Shown one piece after another: positions 1 through 11,760 of a stretch of 64,000 bases of DNA. The translations under genes and the position numbers were made by a program. The notes under the pieces were generated by a model that searched no databases, was not told the DNA's origin, and was given only the letters and a program-made list of their open reading frames with translations. Positions within the stretch are counted from its first letter, which is position 1, and every line of letters begins with the position of its first letter. The DNA lies in NCBI RefSeq assembly GCF_932274485.2, contig NC_065883.2:10414222-10478221 (forward strand), given 5' to 3'. This stretch comes from Patella vulgata. Lineage: Eukaryota > Mollusca > Gastropoda > Patellidae.

Positions 1-60
1 AGTTCTTGTTTTGGGGTTAAGAACAATTTAAATAGCTATGTTATATTTTGTGATGGGTAA

Positions 61-104
61 AGTGGGGTGTGTGTGTGTGTGTGTGTGTGTGGGGGGGGGG
101 GGGT
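61..104. repeat. (GT)n microsatellite followed by poly-G
   Basis: A TG dinucleotide run passes directly into a pure G tract. The rest of 1-340 is AT-rich with no gene that I can see. Confidence 0.9.
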
Positions 105-344
105 CATGTCATTATATATAACACAATATAATTAGTATTAGAATTCTCTGTTTTTCTGTTAACATTTCAAATATCTATATAGTTTTGATGTATTAATTTA
201 CTTTTTCCTATGATTTTATGAATAAATAATAATCTTACAAAAACAAAAACAAATTTTGTTTCCTTCTTTTATCAAACTTTACAGGTCTAACAGAGCAAAG
301 AGATGGGTCCTGCATAAAAAGGTTGCTATACTGTATATAAATTG

Positions 345-716
345 GGGAAAAACACAACACAAGTTTTTGTGGATGGTTATACACAAGTTTGTATGAAACC
401 ACACAAGTTTCAGAAATTGCAACACAAGTTTCAGGTATTGCTACACAAGTTTCAGAAATTTAAACACAAGTTTCAGAAATTTCAAAAATTTCAACACAAG
501 TTTCAAAAATTTCAACACAAGTATTGTGTAGATTTTCACACAAGTTTCAACACAAGTTTGTGTTGTTTGATAAATTTTAACACAAGTTTTGTGTTGTTTC
601 AACATTTAACACAAGTTTTGTGTTGTTTCAACACAAGTTTGTGTTGTTAAATAGAGACACCTTACTTGTGTTGAAAACAACACAAGTTTGTGTTGTTTCA
701 ACACAAGTTTTTTTTC
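345..716 (+). repeat. ACACAAGTTT minisatellite
   Basis: A degenerate tandem array is built on the core AACACAAGTTTCARAAATTT, with a second half (from about 535) in which ACACAAGTTT alternates with its partial inverse TTTGTGTTG. The alternation lets the strand fold into many short hairpins. The 102-aa open frame across it is only the repeat translated (KFQKFQHK-type residues), so I do not call a gene. Confidence 0.85.
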
Positions 717-859
717 AGTGTACCAAAAGATCTGTTATCTGTGCAAATCGTGGGTTCTCCCTTTCCTTAAACCAAAATGTCTGTTATCTGTTGAAATCAC
801 GCGTTTGATCCAGGCAGGCTGCGAACGTGGCAAGGAAAATGCCCGTTTGATCTTGCAGT

Positions 860-1440
860 ACAAAATTTACACATTTGTATAGAATTGCGCATCTGGGGTC
901 TCCACTGACATCGCGTGCTTTTCAATCAATCTTTATACGGGTGTAAGGCGGAATCAATTCAGGAAAGGTAGATATCTACTCTATCCTTGGGTCCGCAATG
1001 GTAACAATTATACCTTGAACGACAACAATACGCATTTGAATTTTGATCCCACAAGGTCGTTGTACTGCTTTAATTCTTTGGTCTAGAATCCCGAACTCCC
1101 CTCCCGTTTAAAAATTCCGCCATTTAGAATTGCTTATCAATTGATCGATCTATGAAGACCTAAATATGCATCAATTAAGGATTGATTCCCTGTAAAATTG
1201 GCGAAATTGACATTACTAATATACTTGAACAAAATTATTTCTATATTCAAAATGGCCGATATCACCGTCTCAATTTGCTGGAGTCTCTAACTCTATGTAA
1301 CGAGACCAGTCTGTCCGATTCCAGTTCCAACGGAAGAAGAGAAAGGCCCACTTTCATTATACATAATTACGTGAGCAGAAATTCTTACCTTTCCAATACG
1401 TTGAAGGCTGACTTTTACACCATGATTAAAGGTGTATAAC
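860..1440 (+). repeat. Dispersed repeat family R1, copy 1
   Basis: About 580 bp that recurs at 3955-4440 and 11190-11760 in the same orientation. Shared landmarks in order are TACAAAATTTACAC, AGAATTGYGC, a GTGTAAGGCGGAATC-like block, CCTTGAACGNCAGCAACA, a TCTAGAATCCCG block, and GAGACCAGTCTGTCCGAT. The copies differ by many substitutions and small indels, so they are old. No coding capacity is conserved among copies. A short SINE-like fragment (TTTGATCCAGGCAGG) lies just upstream at about 780-850. Confidence 0.75.
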
Positions 1441-2653
1441 CGACCCACTTGTTTACCTTGTCTACACTCCCCTGGGTTGTACTTAAGACTTTATACAGTA
1501 ACATTGGTATAATATTACCTTACAATATACACACTACGATGCATAATATACCATATCGGCAATCCCCTGATCGAAGGCTTTATAGGTAAAGTATTACCTT
1601 TTAATATGCACGCTACGATGCACAATGTCTGTTTAAGTATGAATTAAAATAATATTTGATTCTCGAATCGAGAAGCACACTTGTTCTGTGAGTCCTACTA
1701 ATCACCCAAAAGAACTGACAAGATCCGTTTGTTCTCAAATTGGTCGAAATGTTTAACATTAGGCAATTAAACATCATATTATTCATTTCATTCCCTTTAT
1801 GTATCTTTAAGTTAAAATGTTTTCTGTATGAAAGGACCGTCCTTTATGTGTCGTTAAATCGTTTATGTATCTTTAAGGTCTGATTAAAGGAGCAGTCTCG
1901 GATATATTCTTATTGAATAAAATGGTTATTCTGTGTGGGGTGTGATTCCGGTTGTCTGGGTCGCACTTTTGGATTGGCTGTTGTACATGAAATATATTTG
2001 GCCCTGTCTGGATGGTGTTAAAACACAAAACCTGTGCAGTTTTAAAATGTCAGTTATAGCCAGCTTTTAAAGGTTCGATTTAAAAGAAATGATTTGTACC
2101 CATGTCAGATAGGATTATAAATAACAATAATCAATGGTTGTTTTGAAGAAAAAAATTGACAGTTTTACTTATTGAATTCTGATTTAATTCACATCTGCAT
2201 CTACCAGAAAGAACTATAGTACCTTCTCTTATCTCGAGTCACGCAGGTTCGAGCGATAAAGTTTCTTTTCTTTTATGGCCCAAGGCGTATATTATTAGTG
2301 ACACTGTCATAATCCATTTTTACACGCACTGTGTCTTATAAATTCGTCATCATCTTCTAGCCGTGGGGTGGGGCGGGGAATGGGGCCCTATAAGTGGAAT
2401 CCGACACAGTCTATAACCCTCTATTGGCAGTGTTGCCACTGGACCAATGCAGTATCGTTCTCCAAAATGAAATCCGTAATACTCACACCCAGGACTTGCT
2501 GTATGTTTTTGGTCTCGATCGGGTCTGAGAAATATATTCTGAAGGACAGAAGACTACATTGGCCAAAACAGGTCGGACACACAAGTTCTATACTGGTTGA
2601 AAACAAATATGTCAGTATTGTAATATATTATGGATGGTACGCCACAATAATTT
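1441..2653. other. No gene seen; AT-rich intergenic sequence
   Basis: A 31-bp motif CCTTWYAATATRCACRCTACGATGCA-like occurs twice (near 1516 and 1593). A short minus-strand open frame at 2421-2606 has a CPTC motif but no recognisable family and no splice support, so it is not called. Confidence 0.5.
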
Positions 2654-2662
2654 ACAATCATG

Positions 2663-2912
2663 TTCGGCTAGGTGATTAAGACGCTGGCTCGCTAGTCTGG
2701 AGGTCGGGTGATCGGTCCCTGCATTGGCCGAGAAAGTTCATCCTGATTTTCCGACGTGGTTTCCTCTTGTCAGAGGTGACACCCCGAGGTCCCGTGTATA
2801 CATTTGAATGCACGTATAAGATCCCTTGGCAGTTTGAATTCGTATGCCCGTCTTCAGTAGCCCAGTATAAGATCAGAACAGCATGACGTTAAACCCCATT
2901 TCATTTCATTTC
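2663..2912 (+). mobile_element. SINE family S1 (CATTT-tailed), full-length copy
   Basis: A tRNA-like head (GGTGATTAAGACGCTGGC as a box A-like segment; a diverged box B near 2709) is followed by the body with CCCTTGGCAG, GTATGCCCGTC and AGTAGCCCAGT, and ends in GACGTTAAACCCC plus (ATTTC)n. It is flanked by the 9-bp direct repeat ACAATCATG at 2654-2662 and 2913-2921, which is a target-site duplication. Confidence 0.85.
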
Positions 2913-2927
2913 ACAATCATGAGTCTT

Positions 2928-2985
2928 GAGAGAGAGAAGGAGTTTAACGTCCACTTGGCACAAGCCAGGAAATATCGGGACTAAA
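2928..2985 (-). mobile_element. SINE family S2 tail fragment
   Basis: The sequence GAGAGAGAAGGAGTTTAACG onward matches the antisense 3' end of the CT-tailed SINE family (tail, TTTAACGTCCAC, and a degraded AAACTAGGTCATTTCGGGAC). Confidence 0.65.
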
Positions 2986-3954
2986 TTAATCGATGAAACA
3001 AGCTTGATAATGAATGATATTGACCAATTAAGCATTTTCCCGCTATATGTGCCCTAATATAGCTATATCGGCATGTTAATTATATAAATTATTGACAGTA
3101 CAGATTTTAATTCATACTATAAAGAAGTTCGGATAAATGAATAAAATATAGAGTATTACATATTTTATACTCCTATAATTCGCTCTGATGTTTGAATATG
3201 GTAATTTATCTCTTATATGAAAGTTCTATCGGGTGCCGTAGCCTTTGTTTATAGTTTTGATTTTAAATAGATTTATTTTCGAGCTGTAATCTATGGCCGA
3301 AATAACGAAACTTTTGATAGCACTTTAATAGATTATTACCAGTTGTTGTGATATAACCAAAACATGTTTCCCATTTTCTTAGTTAATGTACTTTTAGTGT
3401 TAAACATACAAGTATGTTGATAGAATTCATTATTTTACATACGTTTAGATGTTTGACAAAATTCACTTATGATATATAAATAAATATACTATATTCGGAA
3501 CTATATTTTATGGAAAATCTTCAAGGGATAATCAAAAGAATACAATATATTGACGGTTATTTTTAGAGAGGCATTATCTTCCTTTGACGGAATTATTGAA
3601 CGTGTATGGGCCCCTTAATGAACATCTACATCAAGTTTAAACTTAGTCCCTCTTATCCTGAGCATAAATCTGAATTAGTACAAAAAAATCAACATACCTA
3701 TATTTACCTATATTTACCTATTGTTGGAATCTATAGCGCTGTTTAGTTAAGTGGTAGTGATCAAATAAAGTCTCGTTGGCAATAAAAACGACGGGAAGTG
3801 TTAGAACTAGTGAGTATTGTGAATGGTAGCAGACGAAATGTCTTGAACACGTGAAAACAAAGATGGCGGGTGAGATACATTGTATATACTGTAATATATA
3901 GTCAAGCAGTAGTAAGAAGTTATATTTTAATCCCTTCAAGAGCCTGTGTAGAAG
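2986..3954. other. No gene seen; AT-rich
   Basis: Strongly AT-rich sequence with only short frames. Two tandem copies of TATATTTACC occur near 3699-3720. Confidence 0.5.
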
Positions 3955-4440
3955 TGGTACAAAATTTACACAGTTGTATAGAATTGTGCATCTGTGGTCC
4001 CCACTGACATACGTGCTTTTCAATGAATCTTTGTACGGTTGTAAGACGGAATCAATTCAGAAAGGCGCCTGACTACCCCATCCTTGGGTCAGCAATAGTA
4101 CCAATTTTACCTTGAACGCCAGCAACACGCATTTGAAATTTGTTCTGATCTGTCTTCAAAAAGAGGTCGTGGTTCTGCCTTAATTTTTAGGTCTAGAATC
4201 CCGAGCCCGTTTAAAAATGTCCACCATTTAGAATTGTTCATCAATTTATCAATCAATGTAGACGAGTTTCTAGCTCTAACGAGACCAGTCTGTCCGATTC
4301 CAGTTCCAATGGTAGAAGAAAAAAGCCTACTTTCATAATACTTCATTACGTGAGCAGAAATTTTTACCTTTCAAAAAGCTAAAGTCTATTACAACACGAC
4401 TAAACGTGTATAATCAACCCACTTGTGTACCTTGTCGGTA
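3955..4440 (+). repeat. Dispersed repeat family R1, copy 2
   Basis: Matches 860-1440 and 11190-11760 through the same ordered landmarks (AGAATTGTGCATCTG, GAATCAATTCAG, CCTTGAACGCCAGCAACACG, TCTAGAATCCCGAG, GAGACCAGTCTGTCCGAT). The minus-strand open frames here are shadows of the repeat. Confidence 0.75.
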
Positions 4441-4599
4441 CCCTCCCATTTCAACTACAACTTATAACAACAGATTATATGCTCTTGTGATTTCATTATC
4501 CCTCCTTATATACCCTTTCCATAACTAAAATAGATTCTTCCATAAAAACACCCCATTTCCACTAGATGAGTTTGGGCGATTCTGCTGTTTATTCTCAAT

Positions 4600-4735
4600 T
4601 ACTTGCCAACGAAAAGGATGTTAGCTTGATCAGTCAAATCTGCAGCTAAACGAAAAGGTTGCTAGTTTCTGGGGTCCAATCGGCAGCTAAATGAAAAGGT
4701 TGCTAGGTTGACCGGTCGGATCTGCCAAATTCTGT
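4600..4735 (+). repeat. Short tandem repeat, ~41-bp unit
   Basis: Three imperfect units carry CTAAACGAAAAGGTTGCTAG-like sequence, clearest at 4646 and 4687. Around it, 4441-5230 holds a poly-C/(AC)n tract near 4948-4975 and otherwise nothing recognisable. Confidence 0.6.
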
Positions 4736-5229
4736 TCGGAAGAATGAACGTTTGAATCTTATCCTGTCTATCAGTGAATTATTGTGTTAAGACTCAGTCT
4801 CAGGATGTATTGGGCTGTATAGGGAAAAATGTACTTGATCTGGGAATTATACCCAAATTTTTTCTAATGGTTACAAAATATAGAACATGAAAATACAAAG
4901 TTTGGCTTTAAAAGATAAATGTACACATTCTATGCTAAAAGTACAATGCCCCCCCCCCCCCCACACACACACACAGGTCCTATGATAAAGCCCACGTGTT
5001 TGTAAGTCAAAAGCACACTAGAAATAAATATAACACTTTAAATATATTCCCCAACCTCTATACACCAACGCCCACTTACTTAACCAAAGACTAAAAATGA
5101 AGTTCGGAAAAGACTATTTTTTTTTCTAAAAGTATATTTGATAGAAAGCTTTTCCTTTAGAACTTTTTACAAACTTTATTATATAACACGGTTAGAGATA
5201 CATTATGGGAGATTTTAATAGAGAGTTGG

Positions 5230-6080
5230 CCATTCTTGCTATAACCCTAAAGAACATCCCTATCCTTTGGGGTGCATGCACAACCCCCAGGGACAGAGCC
5301 ACGCCCATTTTCTTTTTGTATGTCTGTTTGTCGTCTATAGGCCACAATTCTTAATCGAGTATACCCTAAGGATGATCCCTATTGTTTTTGGTGCATGCCC
5401 GACCCCCCTGGGACAGAGTTACGCCAATTTGGTTTTTTGGTGATTGTCCAACCCCCAGGAGCAGAGCCACGCCCATTTTTGTAGTTGTGTCTCTGTGAGT
5501 TGCCTACAGGCCACGATTCCTAATGGATTGTCTTTGAACTGGGGATATGTATTCCTTATAGCCTAAGGACGCCAACTGCATATCCCGACCCCCAGGGGCA
5601 GAGCCACGCCCAATTTTTGTGTTTATCGTTTACAGCCCGGGATTCTGAATGGATCAACTTGATACTTGGCATATGTATTCATTTCTAGCCTAAGGGCGTC
5701 AACTATTGATTTTGGTGAATGCCCCGACCCCCCAGGGGCAGAGCCACGACCAATTTTTGCCTTTAGCGCCCGAAGGCCACAATTCTGAATGGATTATCTT
5801 GGAACTCGGAATACTTAGTCCTTATACCCTAAGGACAGCAACTATTGATGTTGTCATTTCAATAACAGGGTGTTCTATATCCAACCCTCAGGGTCAGAGC
5901 CACACCCATTTTTTGTATTTATCGTCTTTCGTCTGAATGTATCATCTTGGAACTTTGCATATGTATTCCTTATACCGTTAAGACAGCAACTATTTATTTT
6001 GGTGTTTGCCCCGACCTCCTGTCACAGTGTCACACCCACTTTTTTGTTAGTATTTTGTCTGTAAATTTGGCAAAACAAAC
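5230..6080 (+). repeat. Satellite-like tandem array, ~130-155-bp unit (family R2)
   Basis: Six to seven degenerate units each contain CCCAGGGGCAGAGCCACGCC, a GGCCACAATTCTTAATGGAT block and TTCCTTATACCCTAAGGA. The cores lie near 5293, 5413, 5462, 5599, 5739, 5893 and 6021. The same unit recurs at 18600-19140. Open frames across it are repeat translations. Confidence 0.8.
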
Positions 6081-7075
6081 CCAACGCCCAGCCTTCTTTG
6101 CCTCTTATCATATTACAGCCATTTCATATTTCGTTTTCTTCATTCTAAAAAGTACCAGATAGTCTGACCCTTAATGTAAATCCGTCGGCTTTTTGGGTAG
6201 AAATCGTGGAATAAGCTTTATTTTGAAGGTTTCGATGTTTAATGACAAAAAAAACCAATGTTGACATTTTTTCTGACTAGGTCTTCATAGTATGGGAGGC
6301 CATTTTCTGAGTGTATCCATTTTCGATAATATTCCAACTTATTTTTTTCACCCTACTTGTAATGTTATCGACATATCTACTGAGATTTGGCACTGTATTA
6401 GTACACACAGGGGTCATGAATATATTTCAAATTCTTTCCCATGACTTCATGAAGATATTTCCAAGATGGCAGCCATTTTTGGCGGGAATTGGGACATGTC
6501 CAGATTTTGATTAAGTAGTAGTGTTTGGTGTCAATATATATGTTTACGGGGACTCAGATTTCATTTCTGACATTTACAACTATGTAAAATGATCACATGT
6601 TCACATATTTAGCCTATTGCCAATAATGCTGCCACTTCTGGCGGACAAATCGGAGGATTTGCTGATTTTGTTTAAGTAGATGTCTTTGGTGTCAATATAC
6701 ATTATATGTTTTCGGTGGCACAGACTCGATTTCTGCCATATACAACTGCGTCAAATGAACAATGATCAGTTTAGCATATTTTCGAGTATGTAGAACGTTT
6801 TCTAAACGTATTATTATCATATATTTACTTTTCGCTGTTATTTACACGTTTCTGCGTCGAATTCTGCTAAGTAGGCTATAAGCTTGTAGCACATTACAGA
6901 AAGCCGGTGCCGTGTCGGACCCATTTGGTATATTATCCAACGATAAAAATTATTTTTTCAACTTCTTTGATTTTTTTCGCGGGGAGGCTCGCGCCTTCAG
7001 CTTCTCAGCTATAAAACGCTTTTGGGTTGAGGCTGATGGGGACGTGGCTGTAAATGAAATACTTACTAAGAAGCC

Positions 7076-7336
7076 CTCGTGACATAGATTATGTTATCAA
7101 CTGACTTCAAAGCTGAATGTGGAACGAGCATGTGAAATGCTGTTACACAACGGCGTGGCCGGCTACTTTTACATCACTGCCACCAGTTCTTTCAATGGTC
7201 ATGATAGTGATGTCACAGATGACGGGTCACGTCGTCGTTTAATTGGTGATATAGTTTGTTTGCAATAGCATTCCATTGGACGACTCCTTCCACACGCAGC
7301 TTTATGTCAGTTGATAATATAATCTATGCCACAAGT
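7076..7336. repeat. Nested hairpin inside the fold-back element
   Basis: About 60-70 bp around CATAGATTATGTTATCAACT (7085) reappears inverted at 7262-7336 (GTCAGTTGATAATATAATCT). The loop is about 115-120 bp. It could be a small MITE or part of the parent element. Confidence 0.6.
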
Positions 7337-7663
7337 TTTTTTTATATAGCAAGTGTTACTATTTCATTTGCCGTCCTTGTTTTTGTTTCTTTGTATACCG
7401 AATGATATTTAATATCATACATTTCAGTCCTACTTTTTAATTTATTAATTACCTTTTCAAAAGTTGTCTCACATTTTTAACCATCGTTAATTTTGTAACT
7501 ATAACCGACAGACAACATAAACTGAAAGTCTCGGTGATGCCACCAAGTCTTAAAATCAGACATACTGCACGCAGCGACCCACCTCCGTCATACTTCCCAG
7601 AATGTGACACTGCCCTTGTTAGCCTCCATTTAAAACGCACAAGTGATCATTTTGGGGCGGGAC

Positions 7664-7897
7664 TTATCGACGAGACATCGTTTTGTTTAGACAACAGAGT
7701 AAAAATAATCCACGCACGTGTGTCTTATGTAAACACGCCATATTTGCTATGGGTAATATTGCAATAAATTCTTTACCATTGTAAACTGTCTTTAGAGTTT
7801 CAATCTGTTCATCTTTCAAAACAAGGTTAGATACTCCTAAATTTGTTTTCGCAAACAAAACCGCCTCTGTGAAATTATCTGTCATAGGCGCCGCCAT
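7664..7897 (-). pseudogene. RecQ-helicase-like N-terminal fragment
   Basis: The frame reads a short N-terminus, then LKDEQIETLKTVYNGKEF and IAILP. This resembles the region leading into helicase motif I of RecQ-family ATP-dependent DNA helicases, where an aromatic/Q-containing stretch precedes an ILPTGxGKS Walker A. The Walker A itself is missing: after ILP the frame reads IANMACL, and no further helicase motif follows. The ORF has an ATG but is only 77 aa. It sits in the unique middle of an inverted-repeat element, so it may be a gene piece captured by that element or a leftover of a larger autonomous copy. The assignment rests on pattern memory. Confidence 0.45.
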
Positions 7898-9131
7898 ATT
7901 GAATAATTAGGGAACTTTTTTGTGATTCGGCTCTGATTAGTTTGACATCTTTCATACACACAACGGCTAAATAAACATATTTAATTTCATTCAATATGAC
8001 AATAGAAGAGAAATAAATACTTTTAAAAATTTCTAAAAGCATACTCAGTGTTTTCGACTAAAATCGTCGATGTAGGAATTAAAATGTCGGTTAATTAGCT
8101 TAGGGTCTATTCTCAGCCGGAGCTAGCTGTAGATAGGCAGCCTAAGTTTGGGATGAAAATCAGACTGATCGACCAAGTAAATGCACTTTTTTCCTGGAAA
8201 ATCGATACTAGCTCAGTGGCCAACTCGGATGAGGAATTTTCATCATTAGATAATATACCTAATGGGTAAAACACGGCAATGGCTTCCAGGAACATGCTAC
8301 AAGCTTATACATATCAGAATTGAATTCAGAAACCGTGTCAGTAATGTGTTTAGAAAATGCTATGCCACAAACGGCAGCCATCTTGGAAATATGCTGAATG
8401 AGTGAACATTCCATTATGTCACGCAGTTGTTAATGGCAGAAATCGAATCTGCGTCCAGAAAACATACTGACACAAAACCCGACTACTTAATCAAAATCAG
8501 CACATCGTCCCATTTTCCCGCCACAAATGGCAGCTATATTAGAAATATGCTAAATATGTGAACATGTTATCATATTACTCAGTTGTAAACGGCAGAAATG
8601 GAATCTGAGACCCGAAAACAGATATATTTACACCAAAAACGACCACATCGCCCCATTTTCCCGCCCAAAAATGGCCACCATCTTGGAAATGTGCAAAATA
8701 GGTCTACATGTGATCATTTTACACAGTTGTAACTGACAGAAATTGAATCTGTGCCACTGAAAACATATTTATTGACACCAAACACTGCTACTTAAACGAA
8801 ATAAGAAATCGTCCCATTTTCCGGCCAAAAATGGCCGCCATCTTGGAAATATCTTCATGAAGTGATCGAAAAAAATCTGAAATATTGTCACGACCCTTGC
8901 CAATATTAATACATAGCCAAATCACAGTTGATATGTCGATAACATTATAAATAAGGTAAAAATAAAAATAATAAGTTGGAATATTATCACAAAATGGCTA
9001 CCCTCAAATAATGGCCTCCCATACTATGAAGACCTACTCAGAAAAGATGTCAACATTGGTTTTTTATCATTAAACATCCAAACCTTCAAAATAAAACTTA
9101 CTCCGCGATTTCTACCGAAAAGCTGACGGAT

Positions 9132-9442
9132 GAGAATTACGTAACAAACCCAATAGGACTAATATCAATCAAAGCTAGAATGTGGACGTATATTACATTT
9201 ATTGTGCTGGGAATATGACAAAATAAAGTTAATTTACTAGTATCAAAAAGTGCATTTTATTCTGTGAATAAATTTTATCCAAACGTATATTTATGAAAAC
9301 AGTATTGTTGAAGTTATAGGCCCCAAATAATCTAGGCTATTGTGCCAGACTAAAAGTGAATATTACCTGGTATTTAAATAGATTACATGTAACAAATATT
9401 ATCTGTTTTGTAATCATTTATCAAGCTGGTGATTAATATTAC
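9132..9442. other. No gene seen; probable intron of locus A
   Basis: AT-rich sequence downstream of the coiled-coil exon of locus A. The block GCCCCAAATAATCTAGGCTATTG recurs at about 38978 in locus B at the equivalent place, which supports common descent of the two introns. Confidence 0.55.
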
Positions 9443-9646
9443 CTGGTATTTTAACAGGACAGTCAATCTGTTTTCTGGGATTACTAGCTGTCTCCAACTT
9501 CATAACTCTTTGGTCAAAATCTATAAAGCCACGATCCGTTTCCTTTTTCAATCGTTTGATTATCAGTTTCAACGTTGATATTTCACGATCTGTCTCCTCT
9601 TTCAATTGTTGGATCATAAGTAAAATGTCTTGGTGCCAATGTTTAT
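9443..9646 (-). CDS. Coiled-coil exon, locus A (CARD/coiled-coil/ankyrin family)
   Basis: A 204-bp exon bounded by AG/ATAAACATTGG and CCAG/GTAATATT, starting and ending in phase 1. It encodes about 67 aa beginning KHWHQDILLMIQQLKEE, with heptad-like Leu/Ile spacing and many Glu/Lys, ending DFDQRVMKLETASN...KIPG. Counterparts are 39079-39255 and 53222-53461, with the same WHQD...MIQQLKEE start and DQRVMxLEAAS end. Coiled coils of this sort mediate oligomerisation. The acceptor lacks a good pyrimidine tract, and no further exon of locus A was found downstream within the window, so the locus may be a fragment. Confidence 0.6.
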
Positions 9647-10596
9647 CTTGCTTACAAGATCATTCATTTTCTGATTTGAGAGAATTAAAGCTTACACCAC
9701 CACAATGCAGTCCTAGATTCAACAACCAATACTCGTATTAGCTAAATACAAGGACTAGCACATTCGTCGTGGCATGCTCCTAATCAACCGTCCAATAACG
9801 ATTTAGGGCAATCTGACCCACTCCTCTTGCAGTGCCACGGCCAATTCTTGCAGTGTTGTCGGTTGACGTTGATGTCGACGAACACGTCTCCGGATCAAAT
9901 TAAACGTAACACACTAAAGCAAAGATACGCTAAACAGTAAATCTTAAGCAAGAACCGATATGAAAGCAAACATGAATAGGATAAACAGGCAAGCGGCAGT
10001 TTTCATCAACCCTTCCTTGAAGTGTCAAATTTGACAATGAACACTCCCACGTGTATGGCGCTATTGCGTGGTGAACATGCAACTCAGTGGTTCTGTTGGG
10101 GCGATTAGTTCTTCATCTGTGAACATACTCTCAAAGCATGTCAAGTGTCCATGACTATTTATCATATCACAACCTGCATAGGTATTTGCATTTCAATATC
10201 CCCTACATTTTTTGAAGAGTATGTATACATCATTAACTATTGCTTTCTTTAAGAATCGGGTCTGGAATTGTCCAACGTAACTGGCCCTTAGGATCTATTA
10301 CCATATTTTATATTTACAAATTCAAGGAGGATAAGCAAAATGGACACATTGGGTAGGATTTGCTAATAGACATAGTACGCCATTGGGGGCCAAGCGTATC
10401 TTGCGGCCCACTGAAAGTAATTTGGCGTGCCAGTATATAACCTTGTTTCAAGTGTATATCGGGTATTTTATATCAATAATATATTCATAACCATCATGGG
10501 AACCTCTGTACAATGAGTATATGACCCGATGTATGCCACCCCTGTACTAAACGTATACGCCCATAGATAAATCAGGCCATGACTACATGTACCTAC
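9647..10596 (-). other. Intron of locus A, homologous to introns of loci B and C
   Basis: Blocks such as ATCAATAATATATTCATAAC, CAATGAGTATA and a GGCCCACTGAAAGTAATTTG-like stretch recur in the same order at 39260-39640 and 54530-55020. This shows that the two flanking exons and their intron were duplicated together. The segment 9760-10250 shows nothing recognisable. Confidence 0.65.
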
Positions 10597-10660
10597 TGTT
10601 TATTACGTCACTTCTTTCATCACTCCAGCTACCCATATTGATACTTTTACTGACTGTCAG
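10597..10660 (-). CDS. Linker exon remnant, locus A
   Basis: The 3' end of a linker exon reads about SKSINMGSWSDERSDVIN and then A/GTAGGTAC as donor, in phase 1. Locus C has TDSINVNSFRDVRSDVTK followed by A/GTAAGTAC at the same place (55027). The anchor-encoding 5' part seen in locus B is not recognisable upstream of 10660. The upstream boundary is therefore uncertain and the exon may be truncated. Confidence 0.5.
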
Positions 10661-11185
10661 ATGTGGCGAGATATGATCCCCTTTGGCGCACAAAGAAGAA
10701 TCACAGTGACAAAAATAGAAGGTAAGGGATCCAGAAAAGAGGTGGGGTGGAGCGGTATATTCATATCGCAGCTTAATAGGTCAAAGGACATCGTCCGATC
10801 AGAGACCGTTCCTAAAGAAACTACTATATTTACGAAACACGTACTATCAGCAACCACGTCATTACTCGCCATTGCGCAACTCAAAGCGATACAGACCCAT
10901 TTACTGAAACTAGACCCTAGTAAAATTACTAAAAGCAATATGCCATGTTTTACAAATTGTACTCTTACCCTTCATATTCATCATTAAAGTCTTGTTTGTT
11001 TTCCTTTTAACAGGATACAGATATATTTACTTCTGGAAACACAATAGTGCACTTTTAATTCTATCTATGTCATGAAGTATAAATTTTCTATTTATTTAAT
11101 AACGATTATATTTCTTGTCCTGGAAATATATCCGAATAAGTACAAAATAATCAACATGGTTGAAATTTGTAGTGCAGTTTAGTTG
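10661..11185. other. No supported gene
   Basis: Overlapping open frames on both strands (108 aa plus, 93 aa minus) have no family resemblance and no counterpart in loci B or C. Confidence 0.45.
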
Positions 11186-11189
11186 AAGT

Positions 11190-11760
11190 CGTACAAAAAT
11201 TAACACAAATGTAAAGAATTGTGCTTTTGGAATCCCAATTGCCATCAGGTACTCGTCATTGAATTTTTGTACGGGTGTTAGGCGGAACCAATATCTATCC
11301 TACCCTTGGATCTGTTCTGGTACTAATTTTACCTTGAATGCCAGAAACATGCATACTATATTTGATCCGACATATCTAAATGAGAAATTGTGGCACTCGC
11401 CTTATTCTTAGGTCTAGAATCCCGGGCGTACCCCAACATCCACCCCCTCTCCAGCCCTTTTTAAAATGTCCGCCATTTAGAATTATTTATCAATCAAAAT
11501 TGTTCAAATTAATTGTAGACCTAAATATGCATCATTTCAGAAATGACCTATTTCACATTCTGAATTTTTTTGGATTCTGTAACTTTTATGAAACCAGTCT
11601 ATCCGATCCCAGTTCAAATTAAGCCAGCAAAGGGCCCCCTTTCATTCAAAATATTTAAGCGAGCGGAAATTCTTACCTTTCCAAGTTCGAGTCTGACTAT
11701 TGCAAAAGATAACCGACCAATCTAGTGAGAAAGGAGTGAGATTAATCGTGTATAACCGAC
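11190..11760 (+). repeat. Dispersed repeat family R1, copy 3
   Basis: The most diverged of the three R1 copies. It keeps AAGAATTGTGC, TTTTTGTACGGGTGTTAGGC, ACCTTGAATGCCAGAAAC, GGTCTAGAATCCCGG and GAAACCAGTCTATCCGAT in order. Confidence 0.7.

Larger units (their letters stand above)
6181..9131. mobile_element. ~2.95-kb fold-back-like inverted-repeat element
   Basis: The left arm (6181 to about 6790) is repeated in inverted orientation at about 8335-9131. Paired landmarks are CCGTCGGCTTTTTGGGTAGA with its complement near 9110-9130, ACCAATGTTGACATTTTTTC with 9040-9065, and CATAGTATGGGAGGCCATTT with 9015-9035. Each arm contains ~150-bp degenerate tandem units marked by CCAAGATGGCNGCCATTTT and ACACCAAAnACNnCTACTTAA or their complements. 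The unique middle holds a RecQ-like fragment and a second hairpin. Arms with internal tandem repeats and no transposase resemble Foldback-type elements by analogy. No target-site duplication was identified. Confidence 0.65.

Noticed and set aside
345-650. 102-aa open frame rich in HKFQK repeats
   Set aside because: It is a translation of the ACACAAGTTT minisatellite; no other coding evidence.
2421-2606. 61-aa minus-strand frame with a CPTC motif, possibly a zinc-binding exon
   Set aside because: Only one cysteine pair, no supporting splice sites or paralogous copy.
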